A stretch of DNA of 6,414 nucleotides, taken from positions 1 through 6,414 of the forward strand of contig JAGVKR010000649.1 of assembly GCA_020050375.1 (NCBI GenBank), in the 5' to 3' direction. Under the pieces are notes generated by a model. The model made no database searches. It had not been told where the DNA came from and saw only the letters and a list, made by a program, of their open reading frames with translations. Shown here piece by piece: positions 1 to 5,401 of this stretch; position 1 is the stretch's first letter, and every line of letters begins with the position of its first letter. Both the position numbers and the translations under genes were made by a program. This DNA comes from Planctomycetales bacterium. GTDB taxonomy: Bacteria > Planctomycetota > Planctomycetia > Planctomycetales > Planctomycetaceae.

Positions 1-1
1 C

Positions 2-358
2 ACTCCGGCCGACACCGGTACGGCGGGAGGAAAGTTTGGAGTTCCCGGGCGCTGGGCCGATCCAGACGGTGCGAGCGGTATTTCCGGCCCCCCGAATGGA
101 CAAGCTTTGCAAAAGATCAACCAAAACAAATCTCCCCTGGGCGGGCCTCCGGGCACCGTCACTCCGGGCAGCGGTACGGCTTGTCCCTGGAACATCAACA
201 ACTGTGGGCCAAATGATGAGCCATTCAGCATGCACTCGGGCGGTGTTCATATCGTGCTGGGAGACGGCAGCGTGCGCTTCATTTCGGAAGCGATCGACCA
301 CAACACAGTCCGCCGGTTGGGGCTGCCGAAGGAAGGCGAAGTCGTGGGTGAATTCTAA
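2..358 (+). CDS. DUF1559 family protein (H-X9-DG pseudopilin-like), C-terminal fragment
   Basis: This is the last 118 residues of a gene whose start lies left of the window; the frame is open from base 2 to the TAA at 356-358. The fragment shows the typical C-terminal part of DUF1559 proteins: GRWADPDGASG (fragment residues 16-26), a Cys-containing segment CPWNINNC (61-68), then H78 followed by nine residues and D88-G89 in HSGGVHIVLGDGSVRFIS, which is the H-X9-DG signature of the prepilin-processing-associated domain. Full-length members usually run about 300-400 residues and begin with a type IV pilin-like N-terminal methylation signal and one transmembrane helix, which cannot be seen here. 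They are expected to be exported and surface or periplasm associated; their function is not established. Planctomycete genomes carry many copies, often followed by a small lipoprotein as here. Family assignment is strong; the role is unknown. Confidence 0.9.
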   Translation, partial: TPADTGTAGGKFGVPGRWADPDGASGISGPPNGQALQKINQNKSPLGGPPGTVTPGSGTACPWNINNCGPNDEPFSMHSGGVHIVLGDGSVRFISEAIDHNTVRRLGLPKEGEVVGEF

Positions 359-458
359 GCTTCGATTCTGGAGCGGCACGCGAAGCGGGGGCTCATCCCT
401 GCTGACGATTGCTGCGGTAAGTCAATCGTCGATTTCCGGTGGAATGCGATCTGACTCG

Positions 459-493
459 TGTGCCCGGGAACAGACGGTCTGTTCCCGGGCACA
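459..493 (+). terminator. Perfect 17-bp inverted repeat, probable terminator after the DUF1559 gene
   Basis: Bases 459-475 are the exact reverse complement of 477-493, with one unpaired base (476) at the centre; a folded RNA would have about 16 pairs and a CGG loop. The stem is GC-rich, with GTGCCCGGGAAC as its outer part. It lies 100 bp after the DUF1559 stop and 58 bp before the lipoprotein start. The bases just downstream (AATTTGTT) form only a weak U-tract, so it is a plausible intrinsic terminator but not a textbook one. Because the palindrome is nearly continuous, it could also be a protein-binding site, or a member of a dispersed repeat family. The structure itself is certain; the function is inferred. 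Confidence 0.6.
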
Positions 494-535
494 ATTTGTT
501 GACGTGGTTGGCTGAACCTGAATTAGTTATGTAAC

Positions 536-539
536 GGAG
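536..539 (+). promoter_or_regulatory. Probable ribosome binding site of the lipoprotein gene
   Basis: GGAG lies 11 bases before the ATG at 551, slightly longer than the ideal spacing. It supports 551 as the start over the in-frame ATG at 563, which would be 23 bases away. Confidence 0.5.
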
Positions 540-550
540 ATTTCGCTGCC

Positions 551-982
551 ATGAGCGTTTTTATGCAGGTGCAACTTCAACGGTTGGCGTTCTTTGGGTC
601 TGTCGTGGCGGCACTGGCCGGATGCGGCAGCGCTCCGGCCGCGCCTCCGGAACCGGACGCATTCCCGTTTGTGCAGTGCAAGGTCGTCATGGGAGGAAAG
701 GACGTTGCGGGCGCCATCGTCACCTTTCACGGCGAAGGAGCCCAGGATCAGAAAATTGTCAGCGCCTATGATTCGGACAACGACTGCTACCGGTTTACGA
801 CGAGCGTCGATGGTGAGAAAAAGGCCGGGGTGCCCGAGGGCGAATACAAGGTGACCGTGAAGCCGGGGCGCGGGACCAAAGCCAAGATTCCTGGAAAGTA
901 TACAGATCCAAAAAGCTCCGGTCTGACGGCAAAGGTTGCGAAGGGAACGAATTTCCTACCGCCATTCGAATTGACTCCGTGA
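551..982 (+). CDS. Small lipoprotein with transthyretin/carboxypeptidase-regulatory-like domain
   Basis: A 143-residue predicted lipoprotein. The N-terminus has Arg11, a hydrophobic stretch (about residues 12-23) and a lipobox LAGC ending at Cys25, so the mature protein would be lipidated and anchored to a membrane. A Pro/Ala-rich linker (27-40) leads into one beta-sandwich-like domain: VVMGGKDVAGAIVTFHGEG (45-63), a central YRFTT strand, VPEGEYKVTVKPG (94-106), and the tail IPGKYTDPKSSGL (113-125) followed by a terminal FELTP. This arrangement matches the many planctomycete small lipoproteins annotated as carboxypeptidase-regulatory-like or transthyretin-like, which commonly sit directly downstream of DUF1559 genes, as here. 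Their molecular role is not known; an extracytoplasmic structural or binding role is a guess. No catalytic motif is seen. It is followed after 9 bp by the HEAT-repeat gene, suggesting co-transcription. Confidence 0.87.
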   Translation: MSVFMQVQLQRLAFFGSVVAALAGCGSAPAAPPEPDAFPFVQCKVVMGGKDVAGAIVTFHGEGAQDQKIVSAYDSDNDCYRFTTSVDGEKKAGVPEGEYKVTVKPGRGTKAKIPGKYTDPKSSGLTAKVAKGTNFLPPFELTP

Positions 983-991
983 GTTCCGGCC

Positions 992-1492
992 ATGACACAA
1001 TGCACGGAGGCAATTGACGATCGACTGAAAACCGATCCACAGTCGGCGCCGATTGCGAGCCTCGAAGAAGAAATTGTGCCGACGATCGCACCGGTCATGG
1101 ACAATGCCGAGTCGCGTTCGGCTCTGATCCAGGCCCTTTCGTCAAACGATGCAATTGTTCGCTGTCACGCGATGGTCGAGCTGGGGATCCTGGGGGATCG
1201 GCAGGCGTTGACGCGATTCGACCGGTTGATGGGAAACGCCGACATTCGTGTGCGGCGTGCCGTCGCCGATGCGTTGATCCAGTTTCCTCAGCCCAACGGA
1301 GAATTGCCTGGAGCGATTGCCGATCGCCAGGCTCGGGCGCCGCCGCCGCATCGGCAAACGGAAACCCTCGCACTGTCATGCCAAGGGTCCCGTGCCAGGG
1401 CTGACGAGTCGCATGCCCGATGGCTGATCGTCGGGGGAGCCATAGCTGCTGCATTCGTAATCGGCGGCATCTGGACGTGGTGGAGCGGATGA
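992..1492 (+). CDS. HEAT-repeat protein with C-terminal membrane anchor
   Basis: A 166-residue protein of unassigned family. Residues about 41-98 resemble two HEAT-type helical repeats: SALIQALSSNDAIVRCHAM, then a second unit at about 72-98 with the DIRVRRAVADALIQF pattern typical of PBS-lyase/HEAT units. The N-terminal 40 residues are acidic and a Pro/Arg-rich linker follows at about 100-142. Residues 144-164 (from WLIVGGAIAAAFVIGG onward) form one strongly hydrophobic segment just before the stop, so this looks like a tail-anchored protein with its helical repeats on the cytoplasmic side and no signal peptide. HEAT repeats bind proteins; no partner can be named. The ATG is 9 bp after the lipoprotein stop with no clear ribosome binding site, consistent with translational coupling. 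Coding confidence is good from length, frame and protein-like composition; function is unknown. Confidence 0.72.
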   Translation: MTQCTEAIDDRLKTDPQSAPIASLEEEIVPTIAPVMDNAESRSALIQALSSNDAIVRCHAMVELGILGDRQALTRFDRLMGNADIRVRRAVADALIQFPQPNGELPGAIADRQARAPPPHRQTETLALSCQGSRARADESHARWLIVGGAIAAAFVIGGIWTWWSG

Positions 1493-1524
1493 TCCATTGG
1501 AACGCACCTCGATCCACCGGGCTG

Positions 1525-2685
1525 TCATCCCACGCGGAATCGTCGCATCAAATCAACCGGCAGCTCGTAACCGATCCCCGGGCGGTCCGGCAGCGAGATC
1601 GCACCGCTTCGGACGGGAAATCCGGCAGCCTGGAGCTCCTTCCGTAGCGGCGAATCGAAAACCTCTGCCGCCGCGAATTCGACAAAAGGCGTGATCGGCG
1701 AATAGGCCGCCAGATGGACGGACGCGGCCCCCAGGATCTGCGTCGACCAGTTTCCCGGGCAAACGAGCGCTCCGCGCGCCAGCGCCAGGTCGACGATCCG
1801 TTTGGCCTCGGTCAAGCCGCCGCAGGTGCTCATATAGGGTTGTGCGACGCTGATGCGGCCGCGATCGATCATGTCGAGGAATTCCCAGCGCGTGACGGCA
1901 TGCTCGCCCATCGCCAGTGGAATCGAAGTCTGTGCCGCCAAACGCGCGTACGGTTCCGGGGAATCGACCGGAAACGGTGTTTCGAAAAAGTAGATATCGA
2001 GCTTTTCCAGTTCCCGGCAGATTCGCAGCGCCGTCGGCACGTCGTTGAACAGATAGCCCACGTCGACCATCAGCGTGAGCTCGGGGCCGATTTCTGCGCG
2101 AGTCCGCCGGGCCAGCTCGACGACGTCGTGCGGCGACGACTTCATCGGCTCGACTTTGAACGCCCGGTATCCCAGTTCGGCCAGGCGCACGGCCCGGGCC
2201 ACCTGCTGCTGGAACATCGATTCGCCCCCCCAGACATCGGAGACGATCGTGCAGTAGGGGACGACTTCGGTTGAGCTTGTTTCGGCCGGTGTTTGAAACG
2301 GCCCCCGCTGCGCTCCGCCGAGCAACTGCCACACCGGCTGCCCCAGCATCTGTCCGTAGATGTCCCACGCGGCCACATCGAGAGCGCCGAGAATGATGAT
2401 CTCCCAGCCGCGGCGGTTTGTGTGGATCAGGGCATCCCACATGTGCTGCCAGAGCCGTTCGGGGTGAGTCATTTCCTGGCCGAGCAACAGTCGGCCGAAG
2501 TGCGTTTCCAGCCCGCCGACTGTTCCCTGCACGACGGCCGGGGGAACGCGAAAGACCTCGGAAAGACCCGACAGCCCTTCATCTGTGTGGATGCGTACGC
2601 ATGCCAGCGGCTCGACGCCCCCTTTGTCCGGATCAATCTCCGGGCCGTCGCCGATGACAAATGTTTCAAGCCGTGTGATCTTCAT
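1525..2685 (-). CDS. Enolase-superfamily (mandelate racemase/muconate lactonizing) protein with altered catalytic residues
   Basis: A 386-residue member of the enolase superfamily. The start was set at the ATG at 2685 (MKITRLETFVIG), the normal N-terminus of the capping domain; the frame is open further upstream, but that part is the transporter gene read in another frame. The capping domain covers about 1-135 and the barrel about 140-370, ending in LPDRPGIGYELPVDLMRRF. Metal-ligand positions D208, E235 and E261 are all present. Spaced as in mandelate racemase (K164/K166, D195, E221, E247, D270, H297), the other catalytic positions read K177 and E179 (KVE instead of KxK), Y284 (QPY instead of QPD) and G311 (CPGNW instead of a His). 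So the usual Lys/Asp-His bases are absent although the metal site is intact. It probably acts on a carboxylate such as a sugar acid, by unusual chemistry; a true substrate or even activity cannot be inferred. The start overlaps the transporter end by 20 nt and no Shine-Dalgarno is evident, suggesting coupled translation. Confidence 0.9.
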   Translation of the reverse strand: MKITRLETFVIGDGPEIDPDKGGVEPLACVRIHTDEGLSGLSEVFRVPPAVVQGTVGGLETHFGRLLLGQEMTHPERLWQHMWDALIHTNRRGWEIIILGALDVAAWDIYGQMLGQPVWQLLGGAQRGPFQTPAETSSTEVVPYCTIVSDVWGGESMFQQQVARAVRLAELGYRAFKVEPMKSSPHDVVELARRTRAEIGPELTLMVDVGYLFNDVPTALRICRELEKLDIYFFETPFPVDSPEPYARLAAQTSIPLAMGEHAVTRWEFLDMIDRGRISVAQPYMSTCGGLTEAKRIVDLALARGALVCPGNWSTQILGAASVHLAAYSPITPFVEFAAAEVFDSPLRKELQAAGFPVRSGAISLPDRPGIGYELPVDLMRRFRVG

Positions 2686-4024
2686 CTTGAGAGTTGCCAA
2701 GCACTGGAATCGTGCAATCAATCGCCAGCCACGACAGGGCGCACAAAAGATATGTGGCGGCCACAGTCGCAAATACGTTCTTCCACCCATAATGATCGGC
2801 GATGTGGCCGAACGCAATCGGGGCGGCGATCGAGCCGATGCTGGCCACTGAATTGTTGAATGCAAAAACCGAGGCGCTGGCCCGCCCTCCGATGTCGGTC
2901 ACCACCCCCCAGGAGGTGGCCAGGCTCCAGTCGCCGAAGAGTTTGACGAAAAACAGGACCACACAAAACAGGTACGGGCGGTCGTAGACAAGCAGCGCCG
3001 CTAACATCAATAGGGCCGCCGCCCCTTTGCCCGCAAACGCGACCCCGACTCGCGACCAGCGGCGATTTCCAGTGCGGGCGATGAAGTGGTCATTGAGGTA
3101 TCCCCCCAGGAGGCCGGCGATCGCGCCGCCGAGCAGCGGCATGGCCGAGTAGATTCCCATCGTCTTGAAGTCCACGTGGTGGACCTGCGCCAGAAAGAGA
3201 GGCATCCAGTTCGAATAGATATTGTCGGCGAAAGTGCTGAGCAGGCTCTGCATGCTGAGACAAATCAGATTGATCAGCGACCGCGGCGACATCGTTCGCA
3301 ACAATTGTCCCGTCGTGATCCGCGCCATTGGTGGCAGTGTGGAGCCAGCCACAGATGATTCGTCTCCCTCGATCATTCGTGCTTCGGCTTCATTGACGGA
3401 AGGGTGCTTCCGCGGCAAATCGCGGAAGACGATCGCGAACCAAAGCAGATGCACGACGCCGAGCGCCACGAGAATCCAGGTCGACGTGCGCCAATCGAGG
3501 TTGAAAATCCCCAATAGCAACGATCCGAACAATAGCGACGCGCCCAACGCGCCCAGACGCCCGGCCAGCACTCCCACCGTCCCCTGAAGCGTGGTCCGAA
3601 CGTTGGGAGGGAACCAGTAGCGACCGATGCGGCTGAGGCACGGATAGACCGCCGACTGGCCTGTTCCGAGGAGCGCCTGGGCATACCAGAACATCCTGGC
3701 TGATGGCGCCCAGGCCATGAGCCCCATTCCACCGAGCCAGATCACCATCAACGTCGTCAGGACGACGTGAACGCCAAACGCGTCGGCGGCGACTGCCAGC
3801 GGAAACTGAAAAACCGTGTAACAGATCGAGAACGCGCTATCGAGCTCGCCCAATTCGGTGGCGCTCAGGCCCCAATCCTTCGACAATGTTGGCTTGAGGA
3901 AACCAAAGACGTAACGGTGCAGGTAGAGCAGCACCGATGTCGCGAAGGCCATTGAAAAGACCGTCCAGCGGACACTCGTGGGGCGGTCAGTATTCGGCGG
4001 ATGGCCCGACATTGTTGCGTTCAT
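2666..4024 (-). CDS. MFS transporter, anion:cation symporter (sugar-acid/carboxylate) type
   Basis: A 452-residue major facilitator superfamily permease of the inner membrane. Twelve hydrophobic segments can be traced, roughly at 20-40, 62-82, 88-106, 112-132, 150-172, 182-200, 250-275, 290-312, 325-346, 350-368, 385-405 and 417-437, with the usual cytoplasmic loop between six and seven (about 201-248). Family patterns are visible: YLHRYVFGFLKPTL in the first helix, LSATELGELDSAFSICYTVFQFP into helix 2, RIGRYWFPPNVR after helix 4, and the FAFNNSVASIGSIAAPIAFG segment ending in GW near the last helices. These resemble the ACS family (galactonate, glucarate, hexuronate and similar organic anions, with H+ or Na+). 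The helix 2-3 loop motif is degenerate (DAFGVHVVL instead of DRFGR). Its position between two enolase-superfamily genes supports uptake of their substrate, as in known sugar-acid operons; the solute itself is unknown. An alternative start is the ATG at 4012; neither has a clear ribosome binding site. Confidence 0.92.
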   Translation of the reverse strand: MNATMSGHPPNTDRPTSVRWTVFSMAFATSVLLYLHRYVFGFLKPTLSKDWGLSATELGELDSAFSICYTVFQFPLAVAADAFGVHVVLTTLMVIWLGGMGLMAWAPSARMFWYAQALLGTGQSAVYPCLSRIGRYWFPPNVRTTLQGTVGVLAGRLGALGASLLFGSLLLGIFNLDWRTSTWILVALGVVHLLWFAIVFRDLPRKHPSVNEAEARMIEGDESSVAGSTLPPMARITTGQLLRTMSPRSLINLICLSMQSLLSTFADNIYSNWMPLFLAQVHHVDFKTMGIYSAMPLLGGAIAGLLGGYLNDHFIARTGNRRWSRVGVAFAGKGAAALLMLAALLVYDRPYLFCVVLFFVKLFGDWSLATSWGVVTDIGGRASASVFAFNNSVASIGSIAAPIAFGHIADHYGWKNVFATVAATYLLCALSWLAIDCTIPVLGNSQDEDHTA

Positions 4025-4159
4025 AGGGAAATCCGAAAGTCGAATGCCTAAGGAAAGACCAAAGGGAGAGAAGGTAAAGTGTTCCTTTGGACTTTGGTCT
4101 TTTGCCTTTCATTCGTCATTTGATTTTCGTCGTTCCCATGGCCGTACTCCCATACACGC
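4025..4159. repeat. Intergenic stretch with an 11-bp inverted repeat
   Basis: The 135 bases between the end of the upstream enolase gene and the transporter start are visibly less GC-rich than the genes around them. Bases 4054-4064 (AAAGACCAAAG) are the exact reverse complement of 4092-4102, separated by 27 bases, and further AAAGG/CCTTT tracts surround them. In the direction of transcription (minus strand) the stem is not followed by a T-run, so it does not look like an intrinsic terminator. It could be an RNA structure in the transporter leader or a decayed dispersed repeat. I see no open reading frame or promoter that I would defend here. Confidence 0.5.
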
Positions 4160-5242
4160 TCAGCAGTCGACGCGGTACTTCCGCAACTTTTCGGGATCGA
4201 CCTCGATACCCAGCCCCGGTCGATCGGGAACGGAGATCGTCCCTGATTCGATTTGGAACGGTATGGTGACGATGTCTTCCACCAGACCGTAATAGGTTGT
4301 GTCGTTGGCCAGCGAATAAGCGGGTGACGATGCCGCCACATGAATCATGGCGGCCGTCTTGGGGCCGAGGTCGTGGCCGCAGTGCATGATGCAGGGAACC
4401 CCCGCGGCTTCGCAAACATGCCCGATCTTGACGCAGGGCCAGATCCCGCCGGCAATGTGCGTATCGGGCAGAATGAACGCGGCGGCATCAGCGTTGAAGA
4501 TGGCTATCACGCTGGCCGAGTCGGTCACACTCTCGTTGAGAGCAATCGGAACGCGCGTTTGCCGGCGGAGTGCCCTCGCGTCCGACAACGGTTCGGCGGG
4601 GATCGGTTGCTCGAGGTATTCGAGATTGTACTGTTCGAGCTGCCGGCACAGTTCGGCCGCCTGCTGCGGCGAATAGGCGCGATTCGGATCGATCCGCAGT
4701 TTCAGGCGATCTCCCACCGCATCGCGAATGCCGCGGACCATTTCCAGGTCTTCGGTCATGTCCGATCCGGCCTTCGTTTTGAGCGTGCCGAATCCCATTT
4801 CGACATACCACCGTGCGAACTCGCCGGCGCGTTCGTAGGTTTGAATGCCCATACAGGCGGCGACTTCGACCCGCGGACGAATGATCCCCCCGAGCAGGGC
4901 GGCGACCGGCAGACCGGCGGCTTTGCCGCAGAGATCCCACAGGGCCAGCTCGATCCCCGATTTCAATCGCGTCTCGAGCGGGCAGTCACGGTGAAAGGCG
5001 GAGAGGTTCTGTGGATCGCGGCCGAGCAGCCACTCGCGCACCTGCTGCTCCATCCGCCGACCGCTGAGGTTGGGGAGAAAATTGACGTTGTGCTCTCCCC
5101 ATCCGACAAGCCCTTCGTCAGTCTCGACCCGCACGATTCCGCTCTGCGTCGTCGAGCTGCTGCGGATGTGCGATCGATACGGCGCGAGAGGCGACGTCTG
5201 AGGGACCTCCACAATCGTCACGGAGACGTCGATCACGCGCAT
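4160..5242 (-). CDS. Mandelate racemase-type enolase-superfamily enzyme with complete catalytic set
   Basis: A 360-residue enolase-superfamily enzyme. The ATG at 5242 gives the expected start MRVIDVSVTIVEVP and has AGGA 8 bases upstream; the open frame extends to 5308 but the extra residues do not look like the family. Capping domain about 1-125, barrel about 126-340, ending in VPDRPGLGIEVDPEKL. Catalytic positions are all there: K155 and K157 (LKTKAG), D185 with N187 (RIDPNR), E211 (LEQP), E237 (LNES), D260 (LPDTHIAGG) and H287 (IMHCGHD). The spacing nearly copies mandelate racemase: 26, 26, 23 and 27 residues between successive D, E, E, D and H. Members abstract the alpha-proton of a carboxylate bound to Mg2+, then racemize it or eliminate water; sugar-acid dehydratase is the most common activity. 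It should be cytoplasmic. Flanked by an amidohydrolase gene 159 bp upstream and the transporter 135 bp downstream, all in one direction. The substrate is not predictable. Confidence 0.93.
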   Translation of the reverse strand: MRVIDVSVTIVEVPQTSPLAPYRSHIRSSSTTQSGIVRVETDEGLVGWGEHNVNFLPNLSGRRMEQQVREWLLGRDPQNLSAFHRDCPLETRLKSGIELALWDLCGKAAGLPVAALLGGIIRPRVEVAACMGIQTYERAGEFARWYVEMGFGTLKTKAGSDMTEDLEMVRGIRDAVGDRLKLRIDPNRAYSPQQAAELCRQLEQYNLEYLEQPIPAEPLSDARALRRQTRVPIALNESVTDSASVIAIFNADAAAFILPDTHIAGGIWPCVKIGHVCEAAGVPCIMHCGHDLGPKTAAMIHVAASSPAYSLANDTTYYGLVEDIVTIPFQIESGTISVPDRPGLGIEVDPEKLRKYRVDC

Positions 5243-5401
5243 GGGCAATGTCCTGAATGAAGGCGTCACGCGGAGGTGGATCGATCTCCGACTTCCCTCG
5301 GAAGACAATCACGATCACGAGCCACGATAGGGTGCAGCCGAGCCGTTGTCGAGCGAATGAGTGGCCGTCCGCGTCGAAGGCACATCGCACGACGGTTCGG
5401 A
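5243..5401. other. Intergenic gap between amidohydrolase and enolase genes
   Basis: These 159 bases separate two genes in the same orientation. Apart from the ribosome binding site near 5251-5254 I see no hairpin with a T-run, no convincing promoter and no small gene with a usable start. The gap is long enough to hold an internal promoter, so the enolase-transporter-enolase set could be transcribed separately from the amidohydrolase. Confidence 0.4.
5251..5254 (-). promoter_or_regulatory. Ribosome binding site fixing the start at 5242
   Basis: On the minus strand AGGA lies 8 bases before the ATG at 5242. It is the clearest ribosome binding site in the window and supports this start over the upstream in-frame candidate at 5308, whose extra residues are not typical of the family. 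Confidence 0.6.

Noticed and set aside
36..515. 159-codon plus-strand open frame overlapping the DUF1559 end
   Set aside because: It is out of frame with the clear H-X9-DG coding frame, has an Arg/Ser-rich composition typical of shadow frames in GC-rich DNA, and runs through the palindrome.
499..529. Possible sigma70-type promoter (TTGACG near 499, TAGTTA near 524) before the lipoprotein
   Set aside because: The spacer would be 19 bp, the -10 match is poor, and the implied start would fall almost on the ribosome binding site.
1553..2440. 295-codon minus-strand frame inside the second enolase gene
   Set aside because: An Arg/Gly/Ala-rich alternative frame of a confirmed enolase-superfamily gene, with no recognizable protein pattern.
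2686..2865. 60-residue N-terminal extension of the second enolase protein
   Set aside because: This part overlaps the transporter coding region, does not resemble the enolase capping domain, and the family's usual N-terminus begins exactly at the ATG at 2685.
4340..5260. 306-codon plus-strand open frame opposite the mandelate racemase-type gene
   Set aside because: It is antisense to a gene with a full catalytic motif set; its translation shows no domain and its length follows from high GC content.
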